A program made the translations under genes and the position numbers. Positions 16,533 through 28,091 of a stretch of 64,000 nucleotides of DNA are shown in pieces. This DNA comes from JBGAQP01 sp044220635 (GTDB lineage: Bacteria; Pseudomonadota; Gammaproteobacteria; Burkholderiales; Usitatibacteraceae): positions 62,001-126,000 of the forward strand of contig JBGAQP010000002.1 of the NCBI GenBank assembly GCA_044220635.1, in the 5' to 3' direction. Under the pieces are notes generated by a model that saw only the letters and a list, made by a program, of their open reading frames with translations, was not told the origin of the DNA and ran no database searches. Numbering within the stretch: the first letter of the stretch is position 1; every line of letters starts with the position of its first letter.

Positions 16533-17573
16533 TCAGTAGCGGTCGACGAGGCGGTTGGCGCCCGAGGGGCGTTCGCGCTTCGCGGCGGCGAGCGAGGCGT
16601 CCGCGGCCTGCATCAGCGTCTCGATGACCGCGGCGTCCTCGGGATAGCGCGCGATCCCCACGGTCGCGTGCAGCGGCACGCCCGCCCACTGGAAGTCGAG
16701 CGTGGAAGCGACCCGTTGGCCGAGGTAGCGGGCCGCATCCGCGTCGGCCGCACCGGGCAGGAGCCACGCGAACTCGTCGTCGCCGACCCGCGCGGCGAGC
16801 GCGCCCCCGCCGAGCGCGGAGAGCCGCGCCGCGGCCTCGATCAGCAGCCGGTCGGCCGCCGCGTGGCCCACGACCATGTTGATGCGCCGGAAGTCGTCGA
16901 GGTCCGCGAGCACGAGCACGGCGCCCGCGACCGCCTCCGGGGAGCGCAGCAGCGCCTGCGCTCGCGCGAGGAAGCTCGCGCGGTTGGCGAGCCCAGTGGC
17001 CGGATCGATCGTCGCGGCGCCCTCCGCCGCGGCGAGGCTGCCGAGGAGCGCCTCCGCGACCAGCCGGGCGAGGCCCGCGATCACCGAGGTCACCAGCAGG
17101 AAGTCGACGAGCGTGGGCCAGCCGGTGGCGTCGCCGAGGATGCTCTGGGTGCGGCCGAGCTGCTCGAGCACGAACACGAGCGTGCCCCCGCCCAGCGCCA
17201 CCACCGTGAGCGCGAAGAAGGTCCGCCGCGAGACGAGCAACGCCGCGATCGCGAGCGTGCCGGGATAGACGATGATCGCGAGGTCGTGGAATCCGAGCGG
17301 GCTCAGCACGAGCATCAGCGTCGTCACGATGACGATGACGAGCACGAGCAGAACCACCGCCGCCTCGCCCTGGCCCGCGCGCGCGAAGCCCCAGGCGCTC
17401 ACCCCCAGGGGCGCGCCCAGGGCGAGCACGATCGCCATGTCGCCGTAGCCGAGGACCGCCGAGACGGTGGAGGCCGCCCCGAGCGTGATCGTGACCGTGA
17501 GGATCACGCTGCGGAGCACGCGCGCCACGGCGCGCGAGGACGGGGAGAGCCGGGCGTCGCGCCCGGCGGTCAA
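16533..17573 (-). CDS. membrane GGDEF protein, degenerate signature
   Basis: A 346-residue protein with an N-terminal membrane domain of about six helices (residues 15-185) and a C-terminal GGDEF domain (about 190-346). Domain marks are TIDPATGLANRASFLARA, LVLADLDDFRRINMVVGHAAADRLL and RVGDDEFAWLL. The signature reads G-D-D-E-F instead of G-G-D-E-F, a change at a normally strict glycine, so cyclase activity is doubtful. No RxxD inhibitory site is seen. The chosen start is a TTG overlapping the stop of the giant DUF11 gene as TTGA, which suggests translational coupling; a GTG at 17528 is the alternative. The product is a candidate c-di-GMP synthase or sensor of the surface-protein locus. Confidence 0.82.
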   Translation of the reverse strand: MTAGRDARLSPSSRAVARVLRSVILTVTITLGAASTVSAVLGYGDMAIVLALGAPLGVSAWGFARAGQGEAAVVLLVLVIVIVTTLMLVLSPLGFHDLAIIVYPGTLAIAALLVSRRTFFALTVVALGGGTLVFVLEQLGRTQSILGDATGWPTLVDFLLVTSVIAGLARLVAEALLGSLAAAEGAATIDPATGLANRASFLARAQALLRSPEAVAGAVLVLADLDDFRRINMVVGHAAADRLLIEAAARLSALGGGALAARVGDDEFAWLLPGAADADAARYLGQRVASTLDFQWAGVPLHATVGIARYPEDAAVIETLMQAADASLAAAKRERPSGANRLVDRY

Positions 17574-20500
17574 TTGGACACCCGCACCACGAAGACGACG
17601 GTGCCCGTGCCGCCCGGCAGGAGCGCTCCCGTCAGGGTCCAGACGATCGAGCCCGAGCCGTTCGCCGCCGGCTGGGTCGTCACCGCGCACGCGGTGAGGC
17701 TCGCGGGCAGAGGCGCGCCGCAGGCCGCCGACTGGAAGAGCGTGAAGGCCGGCGTGCTGTCCGTGATCACGATCGCCGAGAGCGCTCCGCTGCCCGCGTT
17801 CGTGTAGGTCACGGTGTACTCGAGGTCGTCGTTCGGGCGCGCGGTGTTCGCCGTGCCGGGCGCCCCGCCCTGCGTGACGTTTCGCACGCTCTTGGCGAGC
17901 GTGAGGCCCGCGCCGCCCACGGCGCCGACGGTCGTCGTGTCCGTGCGCACGATCGTCTGCGTGCCGTTGAAGGTCGAGGTCACCGAGATCACGTTCTGGG
18001 CGTTGTACGGGGCGGTGGCCGGGATGTTGTCGGCCACGACGATGCACACGGAGCCGCCCGCGGCGACCGCGACGGTGCCCGCGAGCGGCGCCGCGCCCTC
18101 GGCGCCGTCGAGCACGCCGTTGCAGTTCGTGTCGCGGTAGACGACCTGCGTCCAGCCCGCGACCGCCGGCGTCGCGACCGCGCTCGTCGAGAAGCCCACG
18201 GTGCCCGCCGAGCCCGCCGTGAAGGTGTGCGGGTAGAAGACCGTGGTGCCCGGAAGCCCCGTCTGGGCGCCGTCGGGCTGGAAGGTGTTCACGGCCGCCG
18301 CGTTGACGATCGTGTAGTCGGCGGCCGTGTTGTCGCCGTTGAGTACCGCGGGCTCGCCGCCGCCCGAGACCGTCGCGGCGTTCGTCACCGCCGGGACCGC
18401 GGGCGAGGCGACGGAGACGACCAGCGTGATCGCCGTCCCGGTGCCGCCCGCGGCGATGACCGCCGCGGAAGTGCAGGTCACCACCGGCGGCGCCGAAGCG
18501 CAGGCCCACCCCGCTCCCGAGGCCGAGACGAACGCGAGGCCTGCGGGCAGCGTGTCCACGACCGTGATCGTGCCGCTCGTGGGCAGGGTGCCCGCGGTGT
18601 TCGCCACCGTGATCGTGTAGGTCCCGTTGACGCCGACCGTGAAGCTCGCCGCGTGGGTCTTCGTGATCGAGAGGTCGGGTCGCTGGACCGTCGTCGTGAC
18701 GCTCGAGCTGTCGTTCGCCGCGGCGGGGTCGCTCGTGCCCGCGGGCGCGGCGACCGTGGCGGTGTTGGTGAACGAGCCCGTGCCCGGCGCGGTGCCGTTG
18801 ACCGTGATCGTGACGGAGCCGCCCGCCGGGAGCGTCGTCACCGTGCTCGTCACCGCGTTTCCGGCGACGTTCACGGCCCCGCAGGCGGCACCCCCCGTCG
18901 GCGAGCCGCAGCTCGCCGAGATCCCGGTCACCACCGCGGGCACGGTGTCCGCGAAGGTCGTGCCGTGGGCCGGATCGGGGCCGGCGTTCGAGACGACGAT
19001 CGTGTACGCGAAGGCCGCGCCGTTCGTGACCGTCGCCGGGCCGCTCTTCGCGACGGCGACGTTCGCCACCGGCGTGACCGTGAGCGTGGCGCTCGCCGGG
19101 GCCGCGTTCGTCCCGGCGTTGGTGGCGAGCGCGCCCGCGGCGATGGTGTTCAGGTACGAACCGGCCGTCGCCGCCGTCACGTCGATCTGGAAGGTGCAGG
19201 AGCCGTTCGCCGGGACGGCGCCGTTGGTGAGCGTCACGCTGCCGGCCGTCGAGCCCACCGTGCCGCCCGCACAGGTCGTCGAGGCGTTCGGGGTCGCCGC
19301 GCGCACGAGGCCCGTGCCTGGCGTCACCGGGAAGGTGTCGGTCACGCTCGTCACCGCGATCGGCGCCGCATTGGGGTTCGAGATCGTCATCGTGAGCGTC
19401 GAAACGCCGCCCGAGGCGATCGTCGCCGGCGCGAAGGCCTTGGCGATCGTGGGCGCGGTCGCCGTGACGGCGAGGCACTGGTCGGTCACGCCGTTGGCGA
19501 GGTTCGAAAGGCCCGAGACGTTCGCCGCGCCGTTGGTGTTGGCCGCGAGCGGGCAGGCACCGACCGCGGGCGTCGCCGAGGTCGTGACCGGCACCGTGAT
19601 CGTGCAGGACGTCGCCGCGATTTCCCGGTTCGAAACGGTGATCGTGCTCGATCCCGCGGTCGCCGTGACCGTGCCGTTCGCGCAGCTGCCGCCCACGGCG
19701 CCGCTGCCGACGACGAGGCCCGCGGGCAGCGTGTCGGTGAAGCTGAAGGCCTGCGTCGGGTTCCCGGCGGGCTGCGTCACCGTGAAGGTGAGCGTCGTCG
19801 TCCCGCCGAGCGCGATCGACGCGGCGCCGAAAGCCTTCGTGAGCGCCGGCGTCGCGGCGGAGACCGTGACGCATTGGTCCGTGACGCCGTTGCCGAGGTT
19901 GGCGAGCGCGGAAATCGCTCCGGCGCCGTTGGTGTTGGCCGCCACCGGGCAGGCCACGGTCGAAGGCGTGGCGGAAGTCGTGATCGGCACCGTGATCGTG
20001 CAGCTCGTCGCCGGATTGACGATCTGGCGGCTTGCGACCGTGATCGTGTTCGTCCCCGCCGTCGCCGTCACCGTGCCGCCGGAACAGGTGCCGCCGACCG
20101 CGCCCGTGCCGACGACGAGGCCCGCGGGCAGCGTGTCGGTGAAGCTGAACGCCTGCGTGGGATTGCCCGCCGGCTGCGTGACGGTGAAGGTGAGCGTCGT
20201 CGTGCCGCCCACCGTGAGCGTCGCGGGCGTGAAGGCCTTCGTGAGGTCGGGCGTGGCGGCGTTCACCGTCACGCACGCGCCGGTCGCGCTCGTGCCGCCT
20301 CCGGCTGCCGAGTTCGCGATCGCCGCCGTGACGTTCGTCGTCCCGGAGACCTGGGCGTTGCCGTTCGTGTTCGCCGCCACCGGGCAGGTTCCCACCGCCG
20401 GGGTCGCGGAAGTCGTGACGGGGACCGTGATCGTGCAGGAGACCGCCGGGTTCACGACCTGCCGGCCGGCGACCGCGATCGTGTTCGTCCCCGCCGTCGC

Positions 20501-23500
20501 CGTCACCGTCCCACCCGAGCAGGTGCCGCCGACGGCGCCCGTGCCGACGACGAGCCCTGCGGGCAGCGTGTCGGTGAAGCTGAACGCCTGAGTCGGGTTC
20601 CCGGCGGGCTGCGTCACCGTGAAGGTGAGCGTCTGCGTGCCACCCACGGTCAACGCACCCCCGAAGGACTTGTCGAGGGAAGGCACCGCGGCCGAGACCG
20701 TCACGCACTGGTCGGTCACGCCGTTGCCCAGGTTCACCGTTCCCGAGATCGAGCCGGCGCCGTTGGTGTTGGCCGCCACCGGGCAGGCCGCGGTCGAAGG
20801 CGTGGCCGAAGTCGTGATCGGCACCGTGATCGTGCACGAGGCCCCTGTCACCTGCCGGCTCGCCACCGTGATCGTGTTCGTCCCCGCCGTCGCCGTGACC
20901 GTTCCGCCCGAGCAGGTGCCGCCGACCGCGCCCGTGCCGACGACGAGCCCTGCGGGCAGCGTGTCGGTGAAGCTGAAGGCCTGCGTCGGGTTCCCGGCGG
21001 GTTGCGTGACCGTGAAGGTGAGCGTCGTAGTGCCACCCACCGTAAGGGTCGCGGGCGTGAAGGCCTTCGTGAGCGTGGGCGTCGCGGCGCCGACGGTCAC
21101 GCACTGGTCGGTCACCCCGTTCGTGAGGTTCGTCGTCGCCGAGATCGCGCCGGCGCCGTTGGTGTTGGCCGCCACCGGGCAGACCGTCGTGGTCGGCGTC
21201 GCCGAGGTGGTGATCGGGATGGTGATCGTGCAGCTCGTCGCCGGGTTCACGATCTGCCGGGCCGCGACCGTGATCGTGTTCGTCCCCGCCGTCGCCGTCA
21301 CCGTGCCGCCGGAACAGGTGCCGCCCACCGCGCCCGTGCCGACGACCAGGCCCGCGGGCAAGGTGTCCGTGAAGCTGAAGGCCTGCGTCGGGTTTCCGGC
21401 CGGCTGCGTCACCGTGAAGGTGAGCGTCGTCGTGCCGCCCACGGTAAGGACCGCCGGCGTGAAGGCCTTGGTGAGCGCGGGTGTCGCCGCGGACACGGTC
21501 ACGCACTGGTCCGTCACGCCGTTCGTGACATTGGTGAGCGCGGAAATCGCGCCGGCGCCGTTGGTGTTGGCGGCGACCGGGCAGGCCGCCGTGGAGGGAG
21601 TGGCCGAAGTCGTGACCGGCACGGTGATCGTGCAAGAGGTCGCCGGATTGACGATCTGGCGGCTTGCGACCGTGATCGTGTTCGTGCCGGCCGTCGCCGT
21701 GACCGTGCCGCCGGAACAGGTGCCGCCGACCGCGCCCGTTCCGACGACGAGGCCCGCGGGCAAGGTGTCCGTGAAGCTGAACGCCTGCGTCGGATTCCCG
21801 GCAGGCTGCGTCACCGTGAAGGTGAGCGTCGTCGTCCCGCCGACCGTCAGCGTCGCGGGCGTGAAGGCCTTCGTGAGGTCTGGCGTCGCGGCCGAGACCG
21901 CCACGCACTGGTCCGTCACGCCGTTCGTGAGGTTCGTCGTCGCCGAGATCGCGCCGGCGCCGTTCGTGTTGGCCGCCACCGGGCACGCCGCGGTCGAAGG
22001 CGTGGCGGAAGTCGTGATCGGCACGGTGATCGTGCAAGAGGTCGCCGGATTGACGATCTGGCGGCCCGCGACCGTGATCGTGTTCGTGCCGGCCGTCGCC
22101 GTGACCGTGCCGCCGGAACAGGTGCCGCCGACCGCGCCCGTGCCGACCACCAGGCCCGCGGGCAACGTGTCCGTGTAGCTGAAGGTCTGGGTTGGATTGC
22201 CCGCCGGCTGCGTCACCGTGAAGGTGAGCGTCGTCGTCCCGCCCACCGTGAGGGTCGCCGGCGTGAAGGCCTTCGTGAGGTCCGGCGTCGCGGCCGAGAC
22301 CGTCACGCACTGGTCGGTCACGCCGTTCGAGAGGTTCGTCGTCGCCGAGATCGAGGCTGCGCCGTTGGTATTGGCCGCGACCGGGCAGGCCGTCGTGGTC
22401 GGCGTCGCCGAGGTGGTGATCGGCACCGTGATCGTGCACGAAGTCGCCGGATTGACGATCTGGCGGCTTGCGACCGTGATCGTGTTCGTCCCCGCCGTCG
22501 CCGTCACTGTGCCGCCGGAACAGGTGCCGCCGACCGCGCCCGTGCCGACCACCAGGCCCGCGGGCAGCGTGTCCGTGTAGCTGAAGGTCTGCGTGGGATT
22601 GCCCGCCGGCTGCGTCACCGTGAAGGTGAGTGTCGTCGTCCCGCCGACCGTCAGCGTCGCGGGCGTGAAGGCCTTCGTGAGCGCGGGCGTGGCGGCGGCG
22701 ACCGTGAGGCACTGGTCGGTCACCCCGTTGGTGACGTTGGCGAGGGCCGAGAGCGAGGCCGCGCCGTTGGTGTTCGCCGCCACCGGGCAGGCCGTGGTGG
22801 TCGGCGTCGCGGCCGTGGTCACGTCGACCCGGATCTCGCAGCTCGCGAGCGCCGCGTTCATCGCCGCTGCGGTGGTGGTGATCACCGTCGCACCCGCCGT
22901 TGCGGTCACGAAGGCCGGCCCCGCGACGAGCGCGCCGCCCGCCGGGCAGTTGGACTGCACGTTGGGAGCGGCCGCGATGACGAGCCCCGCGGGCAGCGTG
23001 TCCGTGAAGTTGATCCCGGACTGCGCGGGGTTGCCGGCGCCGTTGGCGAGGGTGAAGACGAGCGTCGACGTCCCGCCCACGCTCACCGAGGCCGGGTTGA
23101 AGGCTTTCGTGAGCGTGGCCTGGACGACCGTGAGCGTCGCGTTCGCCGCCGCGGCGGTGCCCGCGTTGCTCGTGGTCACCGTGCCGGTCGAATTGAGATA
23201 GCTGCCCGCGGCCGCGGAGGTGACGTTCACCGTCACCGTGCAGGCGCCGGCCGCCGGCACCGTCGCGCCGGAAAGCGCCACGCTCGCGCCGCCGTCGGCC
23301 GCCGTGACGGTCGGCGTGCCGCCGCACGTGGTTGCCCCGCTCGCCGAGGCCGTGTTCACCAGCCCGGCCGGATAGGTGTCGGCGAACGCGGCACCGGTCA
23401 CCGGGGTCGCGTTCGGGTTCGTCAGCGTGATCGTGAGGACCGAAGCCTGCCCGACCCCGACCGTCGCCGGCGTGAAGCTCTTCGCGACCGTGAGCAGGTC

Positions 23501-26500
23501 CAGCACCGTGAGCGTGGCACTCGCGGCGACGCCGCTGCCCGCGTTCGCCGTCGTCACCGCGCCCGTGGAATTGAGCTTCGCGCCCGTGGTGGTGCCGGTG
23601 ACGCTCACCGAGACGGTGCAGCTTCCGCCCGCCGGGACCGTCCCGCCCGCGAGGCCGAGCGAGTTGCCGCTCGCCGCGGCGGTCACGGTGCCGCCGCAGG
23701 TGCCCCCGGCGCCGGGCGTGGCCGTGTTGGCGAGGCCCGCGGGGTAGGTGTCGGTGAAGTCCACGCCAGTGATCGCCGTCGTGGCATTCGGGTTGGTGAG
23801 CGTGACGGTGAGCGTCGAAGTCCCGTTGAGCCCGATCGTCGCGGGCGCGAAGGCCTTGGCGACCGTGGGCGGACCCATCACCACCAGCGTCGCATTGGCG
23901 GCCGTGCCCGTGCCCGCGTTCGTCGTCGTGACGCTGCCGGTCGAGTTCGCGTGGCTGCCCGCGGTGTTGCTCGTCACGTTGACGGTCAGCGTGCAGGTCG
24001 TGTTCGCGCCGATCGAGCCGCCCGTGAGCCGCACGCCGACGTCGCCCGAGCCGATGGCGCCGCCGCCGGAGTCCTGGAACGTGCCGCCGCAGGTGTTGGT
24101 CGCCGCCGGGGTGGCCGCCACGACCATCGTCGCCGGGAAGGCGTCGGTGAACGCCACCCCCGTCATCGCGTCGCCGTTCGGGTTGTTGATCGTGATCGTG
24201 AGCGTCGAATTCTGGCCCGGGGTGATCGTCGCCGGCGCGAAGGACTTGGTCACCGCGGGCGGCTGGCGCACCACGAGGGTCGCGATGTTGCTGGGGCTGC
24301 CCGGCGTCGGATCGGCGGCGTGCGTCACGCCGCTCGTCTGGTTGGCGTAGGACCCCGGCGATGCGCTCGTGACGAGCACGGTGATCGTGCAGCCGCCCGC
24401 GGGGACGTTGCCCGAGGTCACGTTGAAGGTCCCTCCCCCGGCCGTCGCGGTGTGGGTCACTCCCGTGCAGCTTCCGCCCACCGTGAGCGGAGTCGAGTTG
24501 ACGAGCCCCGAAGGATAGGTGTCCGTGAACGCGAGGCCGGTCTGCGCGGCGCCCGTCGAGTTGGAGATCGTGAACGTGAGGGTCACGTTCGCGTTCGGGG
24601 CGACGGGACTCGCGCTGAAGGCCTTGGCGATGCCGAGCTGCCCCACGGCGAGCGTGGCGGAAGCCGTGTTGCCGGTGAGCGCGATGGGGCCCGTGGCCGC
24701 GACCGTGCCGCTCGTGTTGAGGTGCGTGCCGACGGCGACGCCGCGCACCGTGACGGTGAGCGTGCAGCTGCCGTTGGCCGGGATCGTGCCGTTGTTGTTG
24801 AGGCGCACGCCCGGATCGCCGTTGTTGATGCCGCCGCCGCCGGAGTCCTGCCAGGTGCCTCCGCAGCTGTTGGTTTCCGCCGGCGCGTTGCGGGTGGTGA
24901 TCCCGGCCGGGAAGATGTCGACGAAGCCCACGCCCGTGAGCGCCACCGGGTTCGGGTTCGAGAGGACGAAGGAGAGCGTCGAGTCGCCGTTGAGCGCGAC
25001 CGAGCTCGGTGCGAACGACTTCGTGATCGAGGGCGGCAGCAGCGCGGTGAGCGTCGCGCTCGCCCCCGCCCGCGTGCCCGCGTTCGCCGTGGTGATGAGG
25101 CCCGTGTTGTTGAAGCGCGAGCCCGCGGCGGGGCTCGTCACGTTCACGGTCACGGTGCAGTTGGAGCCCGCGTTGATGGATCCGCCGGAGAACGCGAGCG
25201 AATTGCCCCCCGCCACCGCCGTGACCGTGCCCGCCGGGCAGGTGGTCGCGCCCGCCGGCGTGCCGGTGTTCACGAGGCCCGCCGGGTAGGTGTCCGTGAA
25301 CGCCACGCCCGTGACCGCGGAGCCGTTCGGGTTGGTGAGCGTGATCGTCATCACCGAGGTGCCGCCCACGGCGATGTTCGTCGGCGCGAAGGCCTTCGCG
25401 ACCGTGGGCGGGGTGAGCGTCGTGACGTTGAGCGTGGCGCTCGCCGCCGCCCCCGTGCCCCCGTTCGCGGAAGCCACGGTGCCGGTGGTGTTGAGGTAGT
25501 TCTGCGAAGCCCCGGCGATGCCGCCGCTCTCGACGTTGACGGTGATCGTGCAGCTGCCACCGGGGGCGAGCGAGCCGGCGCTCAGGCCCACGGTCGTGCC
25601 GCCGTCGGTCCCACCGGTCACCGTGCCCGTGGATCCCGCCGTGCAGTTGAAGGTGCGGTTCGCCGGCGTGTCGTTGCGCATCTGCTGCGATGCGCCGCCG
25701 CCGTCGGGATCGGGGTAGGTGTCGGTGAAGGCCACCCCGGTGAGCGTCGTCGTCGGGTTGGGGTTGGAAACCGTGATCGTCATCAGCGAGGGCACGTTCG
25801 TCCCCACCGAGGCCGGGTTGAAGGACTTCGTGATGACGGGCGCCCCGATCACCGTGAGCGTCACCGTGTTGCTGGGATTGCCCGCGGGCGCGGTTTCATT
25901 CGAGGTGACGCCGCTCGTCGTGTTCGAGTGCACGCCGGCGGTGGTGCTCGTCACGTCGAAGGTGATCGTGCACGAGCCGCTGGCGGCGATCGTGCCCCCG
26001 GAGAGGCTCACCGCCGCGCCGAGCGCCGGCGCCGAGAGGGTGCCCCCGCAGGAGTTGGTCGCGTTGGGCGCCGCCGCCACCGTCATGTTCGTCAGCGGAT
26101 CGCTGAACGCGACGCCCGTCAGGTTCACCGCCGTCGTGTTCGTGATCGTGAGCGTCACGGTGGCGGTCCCGCCGGAGAGGATCGTCGCGGGCGCGATCGC
26201 CTTGGCGATCGGCGGCTTGCCCACGGACAGGAGCGCCGCCCCGCCCGTGGAGCCCGACCCGCCATTGGTCGAGCTCACGACGCTCGTGACGTTGTTGTAG
26301 AGGCCGTCGACCGAGGAGGTCACGTTGACGGTGACCGTGCAACGGCCGCCGGGCAGGATCGTCGCGCCCGGGGTGAGGGTCACGGAATTGCCGCCCGCCG
26401 CGGCGTTCACGGTCCCCGGCGTGGAGCCCGCCGTGCAGGTGATCTGCGGGTTCGGCGCGCCGGTGTTCAGGAGATTCGCGGGATAGGTGTCGCTGAAGCT

Positions 26501-28091
26501 CACGCCCGTGAGCGCCGCGGGGTTCGAAGCCGGGTTGCCCACCTCGATCGTGAGGACCGAGGTCCCCCCGTTCGGGATGGCGTTGGGCGCCCAGCTCTTC
26601 GTGATCGTCGGCGGACCCAGGACGGTCGCGTTGGTGATCGCGCTGGAAGTGCTGAACGTGGCGCCCAGCGTCTGGCCCGAGTAGGCGATCTGGGCGGAGT
26701 TGCTGATCTGCGCTCCCGGCGGCGTGGCCGCGTCGACGGTCACGTCGAACTGGATCGAGGTCGACTGGCCGTTGGCGATCGTGCCACCTGTCGCGGCGTT
26801 GGCGCCGGTGCCGAGGCGGAAGACCACGCGCGGCGTCCCGGAAGCGATGTACTCCGCCTGGTCGTCGCCGGAGCCGTCGGTCTTCGCGCCTGCGTTGGCG
26901 CCCGAGGTGATCACGAGGCTTCCCGGCACGTACGTCGTGTTGGCCGGGATGTTGTCCGTGAGCACCACGCCGGTAGCGGTGTCCAGGCCCGTGTTCGACA
27001 GCGACACCGTGTAGCGCAGCACGTCGCCGCGGTTGAGCGAGCCGCCGTTCACGTCGACCGCGGTCTTCACCACGTTGGGCGTGATGACCGGCACGTAGAG
27101 CTCGGTGGCGAAGGTGATCGCCGAGATCCAGATCTCCTCCGTGGCGTTGCCCACCGCGATGGTCGCGGAGGTGGCGCCGTTGCCCAGCGCGCCCGGCGGC
27201 GCGTTCACGCGGTCGATGTCGAGGCCGAGCGTGTTCACGTAGCTCGGGTTGCGCGAGCCGACCGGCGACCCGAGGTCCGAGATCGTGGAGTTGAAGAAGT
27301 TGGCCGCCGGGTTCTGCGCATCCGTGATCTGCGCGCCATTGATCGTGAAGGTCTCGCCCGCGCTGGTGCTGTCGAGGTCGCCGTCCCAGCCCACGAAGCC
27401 CAGGCGCGTCGTGACCGGGCCGCTCAGCGGCGTGAGGAAGCCGCTCACGGTCATCGACGCCGGGTCGAGCTGGAAGCCGTCGAAGACCGTGAGGTTCTTG
27501 AGCGTCGCCGCGGTGTTGCCGTAGACCACGATGAGCGACCAGCCGGCCCACATGTTGGTGCCGGTCGTGCGCTGGATGTTGGCCACCGCGTAGGTGCCGT
27601 TGCCGCCCGCCTGGACGATCGCGGTCACGTCGGCGAAGGCGCCGTACTGGACGCTGCCCGTCGTGTCGACCTGGGAGGCGGTGACGACCTGGTAGCCGAA
27701 GCCACCCGGGCGCTGGAAGAGCACCTGGCCCCGCGCCGGATCGGTGCTCTTCGCGCCCCAGTAGAGGCCGGCGAAGAGGACGTTGGAGCCGCCCGGAAGG
27801 CTGAGGTTCGCCGTGCTGGAGTTGAAGGTCGTCGCGTCGAGGTCGACGTCGACGTCGACCATCGCGAAGTCGTTGTCGCTGAAGTTGCCCCCGGGCCGGC
27901 GCCGGGCCGAAGTTGCCGGCCGCCGCCGGGCAGGTCATGTTGACGTTGCCGATCAGCGCGATGTCGCCGTTGGTGTTGATCGTGTAGCGCGAGGAGAAGG
28001 CGCGCTGCGCCAGCGCCTCCGGCGCGAATCCCGCCAGGACGAGCGCGAGGACCAGCCCCGCGATGCGCAAGGCGGCGCCGAGCGGGCTCAT
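17570..28091 (-). CDS. giant secreted DUF11-repeat protein, about 3506 aa, frameshifted near N-terminus
   Basis: The largest gene here. The start ATG (28091) overlaps the upstream stop as ATGA. A signal peptide (residues 1-28, ending EALA) is followed by TINTNGDIALIGNVNMTC. One extra base in a G5 run (27888-27892) then shifts the frame. From there about 3435 codons are open to 17570, with a first in-frame ATG at 27862. A head domain (about 77-327: FAGLYWG, GWSLIVVYGN) is followed by a DUF11 domain, then nineteen DUF11/DUF7933-like modules beginning with variants of PxLTKAFxPATLxxGG, and about four DUF11 domains at the C-terminus. No LPxTG, PEP-CTERM or autotransporter end is present. The repeats contain many cysteines, so the protein is probably an oxidised, rod-like surface or extracellular protein. 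Function is inferred only. Confidence 0.85.
19731..22997 (-). repeat. tandem 402-bp repeats in the giant DUF11 gene
   Basis: A landmark encoding the TDTLPAGLVV segment recurs at 19731, 20133, 20568, 20961, 21363, 21765, 22167, 22569 and 22998. Spacing is 402 bp in five of eight intervals (the others are 435, 393 and 429). The 134-residue units are near identical and each has four cysteines in the contexts GTCSGG, TSCTI, CPVAAN and DQCVTV. Similarity at the DNA level implies recent duplication or ongoing conversion. Confidence 0.9.
27888..27892 (-). other. frameshift site: one extra G in a G5 run
   Basis: On the coding strand the text runs GCC CGG GGG CAA in the signal-peptide frame. Removing one G gives GCC CGG GGC AAC TTC AGC GAC, which joins the signal peptide directly to the 3430-codon frame and restores family-like sequence (G-N-F-S-D-N-D-F-A-M-V-D-V-D). 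Sequencing error, phase-variable tract and true mutation cannot be told apart here. Confidence 0.8.

Noticed and set aside
19731..22997. Possible CRISPR or other non-coding repeat array
   Set aside because: Units are 402 bp, contiguous and in frame with a conserved protein module; no short direct repeat with unique spacers.
18227..27943. Open frame of 3238 codons on the plus strand, antisense to the giant DUF11 gene
   Set aside because: Arg/Ala/Gly/Val-rich low-information sequence typical of an antisense shadow in high-GC DNA; the minus strand gives signal peptide, DUF11 modules and family motifs.
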